DNA from: Hibiscus mutabilis
Taxonomy: Eukaryota; Streptophyta; Magnoliopsida; Malvales; Malvaceae
Direction: 5' to 3'
Length of the DNA stretch: 64,000 bases
NCBI GenBank assembly: GCA_019671005.1
Contig: CM033717.1
Location: 72,585,850-72,649,849, forward strand
Part shown: positions 1 through 11,188 of the stretch, one piece after another
Position numbering within the stretch: the stretch's first letter is position 1
Layout of the letters: the number at the start of each line of letters is the position of its first letter
Translations under genes and position numbers: made by a program
Notes under the pieces: model-generated
What the model was told of the DNA's origin: nothing
The model's input: the letters and a program-made list of their open reading frames with translations, nothing else
Database searches by the model: none

Positions 1-1322
1 AATAAAGTAAAAGAAAAGATGAGATCGAATGAGAGAGAGATAGGCCAGGTTATCGTGAGTTGAGGTGTGATAGCCGATTGGATCGTCTTGGTAAAAGAGT
101 GCACGGGCAACTCGGTTGTCGTGGCAACTTGCTACAAGGGTTGCCTTGGCAACTAATCGAGGGTTGCCTGGGCAACTACTTGGGCGTCTGGGCAGCAACT
201 TCAAGGTTCGGCAGAGCGTTCTTCAATGGTTTCTTCTTATCCCTAAGTCGAAACTCTAGCTACTTGTGCATGCCTTGATAATACATCCCTGCGTGAATCA
301 AGGGTGAACAACAACCAATCTTGTGCTCCTCTTAGCCGTTGAAATCCTTAACTTATTCCTAAGCCGGATTAATCTTCACCATCAATAGATTGAATAAAGA
401 TCATATTCATTCGTTTCTTGAATCTAACTCTCCCGATATTAGATAAATAGATGAAGTTACGAGATCCTCTCCCAATTCACTCGCAAACAAGAATAAGAAC
501 CAAGAATGAGTAAACCTTGAATTGAAAGTGCAAACTCTTATTACCTAAACAAAATCCAATTGTTTTTCACAACAACAAAGCACAATAACCCCAACCAGTC
601 AAGTTAGTTCATGGTTGGGTTCAAAAGATATACAAAGAATAATCCCCAAACCATGAATCTAATAGAAGCAAAGAAGAAGAAGAAATCGAACTCTCTCCCT
701 CCTTGCTATCTTGTCGAAATCTCTTCCTTCTTGCCCTTTGGAGTTGTCGAAAATCCTCTCCTCTTGCTCTCTCTATTGGACTTGTCGAAATCTCCTTGTT
801 ATTTATAGGGCTAGGCCAAACTCCTTCTTTGAGGAGGAGTTTGAGTTGGAATTAAATTATATTTAAAGAATATAATTCTTTATTATAATTGTATTCCTAC
901 TAGAACTTCTCCTATCTTCTTGGAATTTAATTCTTCTTTAATCTCTGCATGGAAATCAAATTCCTTTGGGTTTGGGCTTTGCTCCACGTCATCTTGGGCT
1001 TGTATAGTCATTAATTTCGACATCCCTATTGCATTTTCTCTTTGTCGACAATTGCCATGGCAACTGGCTCGGCGTCTCCTTCATACATTTCCCTGGCAAC
1101 TAGCTCTAGCCTTGCTTTGGCAAGTGATCCTGCACACACACAAAAACACACCAAAGCAGCATCTTTTTCCACAAAAATCACCAAGTTCTGTAATCAAGCT
1201 CAATGGTGGAAAGAAACATGAATTAATGCATGAATGACTAATTATGCAACTACTATGAGCTTAAGTCTAACAATAATATGAGTAAAAAGGGTAATAAAAA
1301 TAGTACTTTTGAACACTTATCA
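1..1322 (-). mobile_element. Athila-type LTR, copy A (left part outside window)
   Basis: This non-coding block closely matches LTR B at 1802-3137: base 1 onward aligns with about 1802 onward. In minus-strand reading the LTR starts with TGATAAGTGTTC at 1322, the TG start expected of an LTR, and its far end lies beyond base 1. It contains GCAACT/TTGCC-rich stretches near 100-190 and 1040-1110 that recur in copies B and C. It is inferred to be the 3' LTR of the deletion derivative whose 5' LTR is copy B. Confidence 0.75.
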
Positions 1323-1596
1323 ATAGTCTCGAATAGTTCTGTTTCGTGCAAGAATCACTCATCCTCCTTCTGGAACATCCTGATTTATATTGTCGTCTTG
1401 ATTAGCCATTGCTACTCTTAACCTTTGTCTGAGTCTTTGCAAGGTTCATTCAATTTCTGGATCAAAGGGATATTCTGGTGTAATCGGTGTCGCCCTGGTC
1501 ATATACCAATGCAAAACCAAAGTTTGTTAGCCCTTTGAATCTTAAACAAGAAAAATAAAAAGTGCAAGAAAATAAAAATAAAGTTGATATTGCCAA
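1323..1596 (-). pseudogene. Internal remnant of deleted Athila copy: leader plus first codons of gag
   Basis: Only about 275 bp separates LTR A from the primer binding site beside LTR B, so nearly all of gag-pol is missing. On the minus strand an ATG at 1409 opens a short frame beginning MANQDDNINQDVPEGG, then a stop, then VILARNRTIRD, which resembles the start of an Athila gag. The frame runs straight into the LTR start at 1322. This is a deletion derivative, not a functional gene. The gag reading rests on resemblance only. Confidence 0.6.
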
Positions 1597-1614
1597 TCCC
1601 CGGCAATGGTGCCA
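1597..1614 (-). other. Primer binding site (tRNA-Asp type) of LTR B element
   Basis: The plus strand reads TCCCCGGCAATGGTGCCA. This differs from the 3' end of plant tRNA-Asp including CCA (TCCCCGGCAACGGCGCCA, established) by two C-to-T changes. It therefore acts as a minus-strand primer binding site immediately beside the LTR. Athila-like elements commonly use tRNA-Asp. Confidence 0.8.
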
Positions 1615-3137
1615 AAAACTTGTTACGCGTAATAAGTGCTCCGCAATTGTGCAAGTGTACACGTCGCAAGTTATAGTATAAAAGATATTGTCTCCACAGG
1701 GATTGGTGCCACTTCAAGAATCTAATCTCTTGCACTGAAAAAAGTAAAAGAACACAAGTAGAAAATTGTAGGAGTTTTAACTAACAACTAAACTAGAAAG
1801 CAATAAAGTAAAAGAAGATGTAATCAAATGAGAGAGAATAGGCCAGGTTATCGTGAGTTGATGAGTGATAGCCAATTGGATCATCTTGGTAAAAGGGTGC
1901 AAGGGCAACTTAGTTGCCGTGGCAACTTGCGTAGCAGGGTTGCCTTAACAACTAATTGACGGTTGCCTGGGCAACTGTTTGGGCGGCTGGGCAGCAACTT
2001 CAAGGTTCGGAAGAGGGTTCTTCAATGGTTTCTTCTTATTCTTAAGTCGAAACTATAGCTAATTATGCATGCCTTGACAATACATCCCTACGTGAATCAA
2101 GGGTGAACAACAACAAATCTTGCGCTCCTCTTAGCCATTGAAATCCTTAACTTATTCCTAAGCCGGATTAATCTTCACCATCAATAGATTGAATAAAGAC
2201 CATACTCATTCGTTTCTTGAATCTAACTCTCCCAATATTAGATAAATAGATAGAGTTACGAGATCCTCTCACAATTCACTCACAAACAATAATAAAAACC
2301 AAGAATGAGTAAACCTTGAATTGAAAGTACAAACTCTTATTACCTAAACAAAATCCAATTGTTTCTCACAACCACAAAACACAATAACCTTAGCCAAATA
2401 GATTTAGTTCATGGCTAGGTTCCAAAGAAAAACAAAACAAAGAATTCCTAACATAAACCTAATCGAACAAAGAAGAAAAAGATGACGAATGGTTGAAGCC
2501 TCTTTGTCGAAATCTCTCCCCTTTGCTCTCCCTTGTCAAAATCTCTCACTTGCTCTCCCTTGGAGTAGACGGCTTGGTCCTTAATTTATAGGGCTAGGTT
2601 AAAGTATTTTTTTGAGGAGGAAGTTAAGTTGGAATTAAATACTTTTAAAGAATATAATTCTTTATTATATTTAAATTCCTCCTAGATCTTCTCCTATCTT
2701 CTTGGGATTTAATTTCTCTTTAACCTCTTCATGGAAATCAAACTCCTTTGGGATTTAACTTTGCTCCACATCATCTTGGGCTTATCTAGTCATCAATTTC
2801 GACTGCCATATCATCCTATCCCTTATCGACAATTGCCCTGGAAACTAGCTCGGCATCTCTTTCATGCACTACCCTGGCAATTGCGTTGGCATCTTCATGC
2901 ACTACCCTGGAAACTGGTTCCAGCCTTGTTTAGGCAAGTGATTATGCACACACACAAAAACAACTATCGGCAGCACCCTTTTTCCACAAAATTAAGCAAA
3001 ATATGAAATCAAGCTTGTCCACCAAGGAAACAATGCAAACATGCATGAATGGCTAATAATGCAACTAATATGAGCCTAAGTCTAGAAATAATATGAATAA
3101 AAAGGGTGAATAAAATAGTACTTTTAGACATTTAACA
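1615..3137 (-). mobile_element. Athila-type 5' LTR, copy B
   Basis: This LTR is about 1.52 kb. It runs from the primer binding site at 1614 to the minus-strand start TGTTAAATGTC at 3137. Near the primer end it carries the usual plant LTR text (GCAAGTGTACACG, then a CCACAGGGATTG stretch at 1694-1707). It matches copy A over the whole shared length, and copy C more distantly. It has no coding content. Small open frames inside it are chance. Confidence 0.8.
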
Positions 3138-4291
3138 GTGGTCAAATGGATAGTCTTGGTAATTGATTGCTGAGGTAACTTGATTACTGAAGCAATTGTT
3201 CAATTACCGTAGCAACTGGGTTCCTTCCTTCAAAGCTCGACAAAGCGTTCTTCAATGTCTTCTTATTATCCCTAACCTGAAGAACTATTCAATTGTACAT
3301 GCCTTGGTGATACATCCCTGTGTTAACCTTGGGTGAACAACAACCGATCTTACGCTCCTTTTAGCCGTTGAAATCCAAATCTTATTCCTAAGATGGATTA
3401 ACCTCCATTAACGAGTTGTTGAATGGAGATCATGCTCATTCGTTTCTTGAATCTAACTTTCCCAATGCTAAATAAATGGATGAATTCTCGAGATCCTCTC
3501 CCAATTCACTCAAAATAAAATAAGAACCAAGAATGAACAAACTTTGAATTTAAATTGCAATAGAAACCTAAACAAATCCAAACGTTTTCACAACCACAAA
3601 AACCCAATAACCCAAGCCAATTTAATTTAGTTCATGGCTGGGTGTAAAAGAAATACAAAATATAAAATCCCCAACATGAATCGCATAAAAGGAGTAAGGA
3701 AGAAGATGAAGTTTACAATCAGCCTTATCTTTCTCTCTCTCGTCAAGTACACCTTGGAGGTTGCAATTTGGTCTTCTATTTATAGGGGATTATTAGGTTT
3801 GATCTTTTGTTGATGAGGATGAGTTTAAGTTAGAATAAAAGAGATATTAAATCCCTTTTATTTTTATCCTCAAACTCCTTACAAATCTGACTTTTTATCC
3901 CTTCAAACTTTGCATGGATATCCAAATTTTTGGGTTTTATCCCTTGACTTTCATGCTTATCTTGAATGAGGTGGACTTATCCAATCATTGTCAGCAATCA
4001 GCTCGGTATGGCCTTCAGAAATCAGCTTTAATTGCCATGACAGACCCTTCAGTATTCTTCCTTAATTGCCACAACAATTCCTTCTTGCCACGGCAATCCA
4101 GTCCTGCACAAGTTAACACACACCTAGTAGCATCTTTTCCACAAAAACCAACCAAAATGTAGTATCAAGCTTATCAATGAAGGAAACTCAGGAATTATGC
4201 ATGAATGACTATGAATGCACTAAAATGGGCCTAAGTCTAACAAAAATTATAAGAAAAAAGGTAGAAATATAGTACTTTTACACACTTAACA
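3138..4291 (-). mobile_element. LTR copy C (truncated, left LTR of the gag-pol element)
   Basis: This is an LTR-like block of about 1.15 kb ending with minus-strand TGTTAAGTGTG at 4291. It aligns with LTR B from about 1876 onward and so lacks the first roughly 260 bp present in B, including the part beside the primer site. It abuts LTR B directly at 3137/3138. Similarity to A and B is clear in the TTCATTCGTTTCTTGAATCT and GGGTGAACAACAACC blocks. The stop codon of the truncated integrase frame lies inside its first bases. Confidence 0.7.
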
Positions 4292-5250
4292 TATGGTATT
4301 CTCGTAAGAATGTGTTTTGAATTCCTCTAACTTATTCATGTCCAATAAGCGTTTTGTACCAACAACTTTCCACTCTATATTGAGCTTTTTGATCGCCCAA
4401 TAAGTTCTATGTTCCAATTTCACTTGTAAGTGGCATGTCTTCCCAAACACAAGCCTATAGGGAGAAGTTCCCAACGGAGTCTTAAAGGTTTCTCTATAAG
4501 CCCACAAGGAATCCTCTAGTCTCATGGACTAGTATTTCCTCGATGGATTCACAATCTCTTTTAGAATATTCTTAATCTCTTTATTTGAGATCTTCGTTTG
4601 GCCATTTGTTTGGATTTCGTACTTGCACAAAGCTCTAGAGATTAAATTACACTTAAAATGTGTACCTTCATCATGAATGGTGGCTTTGGGGGAATCACAT
4701 CTCGTGAAGATGTTCTTATGCAAGAACTTGACAACGGCCTTGGCATCATTTGTTGGTAGTGCAACGGCTTCAACCCACTTGGAAACATAATCAACGACCA
4801 CGAGAATATAGAGATCACCAAATAATGGGGGAATTGACCCATGAAGTCTATTCTCTATACATCAAATAGCTCCATTGACATAATATTCTGGAGTGGCAAT
4901 TGATGTCTGCTTAAGATGTTACATGTCCGTTGGCATCGGTCACATGCCTCGGCAAAGTAATGAGTGTCTTTAAATAGTGTGGGCCAAAAGAAACTTGACT
5001 ACAACACTTTGGCCGCAATCTTCATTCTAGAAAAGTAGCCTCCATACGACGCTGTGTGGCACAATTGCAAAATATTGTGATGCTCATCCTCTAGCATACA
5101 TAGACGGATCACTTGGTCGGCACAATGTTTAAACATAATGGGCTCATCCCAATAGTATTGTCGCACATCTCGTAGAAAATGTTTCTCGGCATTGCTTGTT
5201 AGATCCGGTGGCATGATATTACTTACCAGGTAGTTGACCATGTCAGCGTA
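4286..5250 (-). pseudogene. Athila integrase (truncated, catalytically dead)
   Basis: The frames at 4529-4801 and 4286-4525 read as integrase core and following region. VVDYVSKWVEA carries the first Asp, HDEGTHF the second Asp, and GQTKISNKEIK sits where the family has GQAEVSNREIK, so the catalytic Glu is replaced by Lys. About eight residues before the QTNGQ motif are deleted. The N-terminal zinc-binding part (4999-5180) reads CHTASYGGYF, with Tyr at the family's usual His. The C-terminal end (LEEFKTHSYENT) stops at the LTR boundary, so the downstream tail is absent. There are breaks between frames. Not functional. Confidence 0.85.
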
Positions 5251-5290
5251 CCATGGCATGGAATCGACTGCAAGCAGGTATTCATCGGGG

Positions 5291-5905
5291 AATTCATCTC
5301 TAATGTTAGTGGCTCTACCTTCCTCAAAGTGATGTTCTAATCTTGACAAATGGTCAGCTACAAAGTTTTCACTCTCTTTGTCTTGAATCTTGAGATCAAA
5401 CTCTTGCAGCAAAAGTGTCCATCGGATCAGTCTAGGCTGGGCATCCTTTTTTGGCAAGAGGTATCTCAATGCTGAGTGATTTGTATACACCACAACTTTG
5501 TTACCAACTAAGTAAGATCTGAATTTATCAAATACAAAAACAATTGCGAGAAATTCTTTCTCGGTAGTAGTGTAGTTTAGTTGTGCTTCATTTAATGTAG
5601 ATTCATTAGGGAATCCATCCCTAACGGTAGTGACTCTACCTTTCTCAATGTGATGTTCTAATCTTGACAAATGGTCAGCTACCAAGTTTTCACTCCCCTT
5701 GTCTCGAATCTTGAGATCAAACTCTTATAGCAAAAGTGTCCATCGGATCAGTCTGGGCTAGGCATCCTTCTTTTGCAAGAGGTATTTTAATGCCGAGTGA
5801 TTTGTATACACCATAATTTTGTTACCAACTAAGTAAGATCTGAATTTATCAAATGCAAAAACAATAGTGGTGTAGTTTAGTTGTGCTTCATTTAATGTCC
5901 TACTG
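5291..5905 (-). pseudogene. Athila RNase H region, tandemly duplicated in frame
   Basis: A block of about 321 bp encoding the RNase H segment (TLNEAQLNYTT, FDKFRSYLVGNK, VYTNHSALRYLL, LIRWTLLLQEFDLKIQ, VADHLSRLEHH) occurs twice in a row, at about 5291-5611 and 5612-5905. The shared text GATGTTCTAATCTTGACAAA begins at 5331 and again at 5652, giving a 321-bp offset, which is 107 codons. The right-hand copy (the first in coding order) has lost about 24 bp around the usual EKEFLA motif and has a stop in LLL*EFDLK. The second copy keeps TEKEFLAIVF. Differences between copies show the duplication is not new. Confidence 0.85.
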
Positions 5906-6985
5906 GCATAGTAAATGGCACGAAAAACTTTTCTTAGCTCGAAGGGCTCATTCCAATCTAGTGTCACAACTATGGGGGCATTGATCAACCTATCTTTCAG
6001 TTCCTGAAATGCTTGTAAACATGAATCATCAAACGCAAAAGTGGTATTTTGTTCTAAAAGCAAGCATAAAGGTTTAGAAATTTTAGAAAAATCTTTAATG
6101 AAATGACGGTAAAAACTTGCATGACCCAAAAAACTTCTTATACCTTTTACACTTGTAGGAAGTGACAACTGTTTGATAACCTCCACTTTTTCCTTGTCAA
6201 CTTCCAGGCTTTTTAGTCACTTTATGACTGAGAATTATGTCTTATTTTACCAAGAAGTGGCATTTCTACCAGTTCTAGACCAAGTTAGTCTCAATACATC
6301 TCTTCAAAACAAGGTCTAGACTTTGAAGGCATTCCTCAAATGTCTTGCCAAACACCAAGAATTTATCCATGAAAAATTCTAGGTTGTTCTCAATCATGTC
6401 CGAAAAGATAGACATCATGCAACGTTGAAACGTTGCCGAAGCATTACACAGTTTAAATGGAATTCTTCTAAAAGTGAATGTCTCATATGGACAGGTGAAT
6501 GTGGTCTTCTCCTAATCTTTCAAAGCTATGGAAATCTAATTATACCATGAATAACCGTCTAAGAAGCACTATAATGTCTTACCTACCAGTCTGTCCAACA
6601 TTTGATTGATGAAGGGCAGTGGAAAGTGATCTTTCCTGGTGGCATTGTTCAGCTTCCTATAATCCACGCACACTTTCTATCTGGTAATAGCTCTGGAAGG
6701 AATTAACTTATTTTTGCTATTTTGAACCACGTTCATGCCATATTTCTTTGGCACACATTGCACCAGGCTGAACCACGAGCTATCAGAAATTGGATAGATT
6801 ATTCTAACATCCAGCCACTTGATAATTTCTTTTTTTACTACCTCTTTCATGCTCGGGTTCAATATTCTATGACCCTCTATTGTTTTGCCATGATATTTTT
6901 CTAGAATTATTTTATGCATGCAAATGGTTAGGCTTATTCCTCGGATATCAGCCAAGGTCCATCACAACGCTTGCTTGTAATTGCT
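5906..6985 (-). pseudogene. Athila reverse transcriptase (degenerate)
   Basis: Minus-strand fragments follow the family order: a start at about 6955-6677 with WLDVRIIYPISDSSW and CVPKKYGM, a palm segment near 6360-6450, and the connection region at 5930-6186 with GIRSFLGHASFYRHFIKDFSKI. The catalytic segment near 6360-6380 reads FFMDKFLVFG where active elements have FMDDFSVFG, so the second catalytic Asp is Lys. Several stops and frame changes break the frame. The family is clear. No activity is expected. Confidence 0.85.
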
Positions 6986-7246
6986 TAAAATTTCCAGCAA
7001 TCTTTCCTTCTAATCATTAGTTAGATTAGCAGCAATGATCATTGGCAAGGTTGAGTGTTTACCTAAGTAGGCATACCTGAGGTGGTCTGGCAACGATTTT
7101 AGTTCCAATTCAAGTGGATCATCAATGGATGGTTTAGGTGCCACGATCTCTTTGCCAACCAACTCCAGTGGCTCTGGCTGTCTGAAATAGCTTACCTCTT
7201 CTAAAGTTGTTCCTTCAGTGTTCTCACTTGTTTCTTCTTCATTGTC

Positions 7247-8236
7247 TCATTCACCGACATCATCATCTAAGTCTTGGCACAACTGTGCCACGTCCACATT
7301 AAAAATAGACTCTATCATTTCATTAGCTTGGCATTCCTCGGATTTATCTGCACATTTAAGAGCTTGAAACACATTAAATGTAACATGTTGATCATTCATG
7401 CGTATAGTTAATTCACCTTTATGAACACCAATCAAAGCTCTACCTGTGGCAAGGAATGGTCTACCCAATATAATTGGAACATTAACGTCTTCCTCGTAAT
7501 CTAAAATGATAAAATTTATGAACTCGGCTACCTTTACCAACACATCCTTAATCTTACCCCTAGTATGTGCAAAAGATTGGTATACCAACTGAACTGATAC
7601 TTTGGTAGGCCTTGCTTCGATGCCGAGCTTTTTGAAAATAGACTTTGGCAACAAATTGATGCTAGCTCCCAGGTCACACAGTGACTTACCCATGAATCTG
7701 TTGCCAATGGTATAGGGAATAGTAAAACTTCTTGGATCTTTCAGCTTTGGGGGCAACCGGTTGAGTATCATTGCACTGCATCCCTCAGTGATAGCTACAG
7801 TTTCGAAATCACCTAGTTTCCTCTTTTTGGACAAGATGTCCTTCATAAATTTAACATAGTTGGGCATCTGCTCGAGAGCTTCCACTAATGGTATATTGAT
7901 CTGCAATTTCTTAAGGACTTCCAAGAAGCGCTTAAATTGTTGATTCTGCTTGTGTTTTTGTAGTCTTTTTGGAAATGGTGGAGGTAGATAAGCATATGCT
8001 AGCTCCATCTACTTTGCCAAGGTTTTATTGGCATCCGACTGAGGTCTGACATCACTTATATACGCTTCTTTCTTCTCTGCTTCTTTTGGTTTATCTACTA
8101 GTCTCTTTTCTTCCTCTTGGCAACTAATTGGCTGCTTGACAAGTGTCTCAGCCTCACATTTTTTGCCACTCCGAAGAGTTACAACTTTGTATTGATCATT
8201 GCCTTTATGCTTGGCATTCTCTGTATCACTTGGCAA
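7247..8236 (-). pseudogene. Athila gag C-terminal linker and aspartic protease
   Basis: Two in-phase frames (8236-8009 and 8008-7247) are separated by a TAG. The first holds YKVVTLRSGKK, a motif typical of Athila-type polyproteins just before the protease. The second is a retropepsin-like domain with CDLGASINLLPKSIFKKLG (the active-site D-S/T-G is DLGA here, as in many Athila copies) and VPIILGRPFLATGRALI. It ends near 7247 with acidic DLDDDVGE. Only the TAG interrupts it. Confidence 0.85.
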
Positions 8237-8239
8237 AGC

Positions 8240-9493
8240 TTCTTAGGGTCTATTGTTGAGTGCACTGGCAATCTGTCCAATCTGTACCTCCAAGTTTCGT
8301 GTAGATGTTGCCAAACTCTAGAAAGTTGCATCATTCTTCTCCATGTAAACTATCAAAGTATCTTAGTTGTTCATTTTCCTCGCATAAAAGTTGTTTTGCA
8401 CCATCTACACATTTTGATTGAAACCTTGTTGGGCATTGTTTTGACGCTAGGCATTGTTGTTCTAACGTTGGGCATTGTATTGGTTACCTCCTTGATTTTC
8501 CCAAGCTAAATTTGGGTGGTGTCTCCATCCTGCATTGTAAGTATTGGAATTCGGATTATAATTACGAATAAAATTGCCAACAAAATTTACCAACTTAGGG
8601 TTGGTAGGGCAATCTTCCATGTGATGATCATCTCCACATATTGTATAGAATGATCTAATGCCTTAACTTCTTGGGATTAATTACTCTTTTTTAAAGTTCA
8701 TCTATCTTAATTTCCCACCAATTTTTGTTCTATTCCCAAGTCTGGCAGTAGGATACTCAAAATCATTAATTGAAATCCTTTCAAGGATGCCAACTGCCTA
8801 TGTATAGTTTTTTTCCAGCAGCGAACCATTTGCCAAAGCATCGACAACAATTATGGCTTGCACATTGAGTCCATTGTAGAAAGTCTCCATCTGGGTCTAT
8901 ATTGGGAATCCATGCATGGGACACCTTTGTAACAGGTCCTTAAATCTCTCCCAAGCATAATATAGGGTTTTATCATCAGCCTGCCCAAACGTGAAGATCT
9001 CACTCCTCAGCTTGGCAGTAAGTTTAGGTGGCTAGAATCACAGTAAAAATTCCTGGCTTAGATATCCCCATGAGGTGACAGAACTAGGTGGCAAAGAACT
9101 TAGCCATATTTTCGCTCTATCTCTTGGGTAAAATGTAAATAATTTTAGCTTCACTGTATCTTCTGATGCTCTAGGCTGCTGAAATAGCTGGCAAACCTCC
9201 ATGAATTGCTTCAAGTGTTGCCTCGGATCTCTAGTAGGTGATTTATCAAATTGTCCTACATTTAAAAGCGTTTGTATCATCACCGGTTTAAGTTCAAAAT
9301 TTAGTGTATTTACCTCGGGACCAACTAGTCATGGCATCAAATTATATGTGTTTGGTGTCGAGTGTTCTCTAATAGGTCTTTCTTCCTCTACATTAACGGC
9401 TGGGGCAACAGGAGCTGGAGGTATCCCATTGTGCATTGTTGGATTCTCTTCATTGTTTAAGACACTGTCTCTTCTATTGCCTTGTTGAACCAT
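8240..9493 (-). pseudogene. Athila gag (multiple stops)
   Basis: An ATG at 9493 opens MVQQGNRRDSVLNNEENP. The capsid core then reads DPRQHLKQFMEVCQLF, LKLFTFYPRDRAKIWLSSLP and LSQEFL, matching the plant Ty3/Gypsy gag domain. Further on, LRSEIFTFGQ and ETFYNGL follow the same family. A zinc knuckle near 8610-8650 reads YTICGDDHHMEDC, where the first Cys of the CCHC motif is Tyr. There are at least four in-frame stops. Non-functional. Confidence 0.8.
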
Positions 9494-9626
9494 CTCTCAA
9501 ACTTTTTTCTTATGGCTAATCTTCCACCACAAGGCAGTTTTTGGTCATACACCGGTCAAAACAAATAAATAAAACAAAAAAACAAAAGAAAAACAAGTAA
9601 AAATTAAAACAATAAATTTTGTCGCA

Positions 9627-9644
9627 ATCTCCGGTAATGACGCT
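9627..9644 (-). other. Decayed tRNA-Asp primer binding site of LTR D element
   Basis: The plus strand reads TCTCCGGTAATGACGCTA, aligning with the tRNA-Asp 3' end TCCCCGGCAACGGCGCCA at 13 of 18 positions. All five differences are C-to-T or G-to-A transitions, the pattern left by deamination of methylated cytosines. Confidence 0.7.
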
Positions 9645-11188
9645 AAAAACTTTTTGACTTTGCTAACGCTTGGTAAAAGATAAAATATTTAGTGTAGAAT
9701 GAAAGAGAATATTGCCAAAGGTGAGTCTTATGCGTGCAAGTATACACGGTCAACAAGTAATACAATAATAGGCTGAGTATCGAATCCACGGGGATTGACC
9801 AAAAACTTTTTTGCTCAATATTTACTTTTTTGAAAGGTTTAAAAGTGTTTGAAATGTTTTGGGTTTTAGATTAAAAAGATAGCAAAAACAATGTAGTGAA
9901 AATGAAAGTAGACTTTTTTGCTCAATATTTACTTTTTTGAAAGGTTTAAAAGTGTTTGAAATGTTTTGGGTTTTAGATTAAAAAGATAGCAAAAACAATG
10001 TAGTGAAAATGAAAGTAGTCTGGCAATGAAGTGTTCAATTGAATGATGAGCATTGGCAAAATATGCCTGGATTTCACGCTAATTATGACAGCCTTTAATA
10101 ATGTCCTGCCTTGGTTTATTTCTGAGCAGATTAAAGATAGTATTGCCTTCATCGATGGCAATACCCTAAGTTAACCACGAATAAACCCTTATATGTCTAT
10201 AGTAAAGTTTTTCATTAATTAACTTGATTAAGTGTCAATCTTTACTCCTAGGGGTAGACTCGCTTCCGAAGTAAGTTCATCTACTTGAACATATTCTGTC
10301 GAAGCTTCTCGCCTTAGTATCTAGCAACTGATTGTTGCCCAATAATTTTGTTAAGATATTAAGGTGCAATAAGCACACAATGCCAATTTTGTATGACAAT
10401 GGATTTGGAAAAATTATGTACTAGCAGATAGAAAATAATGCCAAGGCATTTTGATTATTAAAAACCAAATATAAAATAAATGTTAATCGCAAACATCCCT
10501 CAACCAACTGTAAAAGGATTAGATTATGGTTGGGGGTCCATCCATAAAACATCATCATTTCTCATCATCATTTCAAAATAAAAACAAATAAAACTAAGAG
10601 AATGGGCAAGAAGGAGATCCATTGATGCAACCCTTCAAATGCTTTAGAGCTCTCGGTCTTAGCTGGTCGAACCACGTCGCCTCTAGGTTCACCACGGTAC
10701 AACCTCTCTTCAATCCGATCTCTTCAAGTTGTTGCTTGATCTCCTTTAAATAGGCTTGCATGAAAACCCTAGTATAAGCTTTTGAGTTTGAAATTTGAAT
10801 GTGCAAGGGATAAGACGTGTGATCATCTTATCCAGATTTGAATCGTAAGACTGACGTATACAAGGTCCAACAGTTATTTTGACCAAGCATCATACTTTGA
10901 TCCTTTGCCAGCCGAGCTTGGCATTGCTTGGTCCATCTATGCCAACTGCTACTCGACAATTATCTGTTTCTTTTTCTGCGTTCTCTGCCAGCGCTTCTTT
11001 GCCATGTTTGCTTGTTGTGTCTTGCATCAAAACCAGCAAAACAACCCTTCACACTGGCAATGGAATAGCTCCTTAAATCCTTATGTAAATGCATGATTTC
11101 AATCATCTAAATGCAGCTAAATGTACTTAAAGGGCAAGCAAAGGCATTGTAAAATAAGAATAAAAATAGTACTTTTGAGGAGTTAACA
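9645..11188 (-). mobile_element. Athila 5' LTR, copy D
   Basis: This LTR is about 1.54 kb, nearly the same length as LTR B. It begins in minus-strand reading with TGTTAACTCCTC at 11188 and ends beside the primer binding site. It shares end blocks with A-C (AAAATAGTACTTTTG) and the GCAAGTATACACGGTC segment near the primer side, but is otherwise strongly diverged. It contains a perfect 107-bp tandem duplication. Bases beyond 11188 belong to the interrupted transposase pseudogene. Confidence 0.8.
9805..10018. repeat. Perfect 107-bp tandem duplication inside LTR D
   Basis: 9805-9911 and 9912-10018 are identical base for base, starting ACTTTTTTGCTC and ending GAAAGTAG. The rest of this LTR is heavily mutated relative to its relatives, so an unmutated duplication must be young or recently homogenised. 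An assembly artefact is also possible. Confidence 0.95.

Larger units (their letters stand above)
3138..11188 (-). mobile_element. Degenerate Athila (Ty3/Gypsy) retrotransposon with mosaic LTRs
   Basis: Minus-strand order is LTR D (9645-11188), primer binding site (9627-9644), gag (to about 8240), protease, reverse transcriptase, RNase H, integrase, LTR C (3138-4291). Every domain has stops, frameshifts or lost catalytic residues. The domain order and the gag and protease sequences fit the Athila branch of Ty3/Gypsy. The left LTR resembles copies A/B more than its own partner D, and integrase is cut off directly by LTR C, so the unit looks recombined. The right edge lies inside a FAR1/MULE transposase pseudogene. 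Confidence 0.85.

Noticed and set aside
1..4291. Satellite or CRISPR-like array from three similar blocks
   Set aside because: The blocks are LTR copies of 1.2-1.5 kb with a primer site and gag start between them, which explains the repetition.
8117..8509. 130-codon plus-strand frame
   Set aside because: It is the antisense shadow of the Athila gag/protease region.
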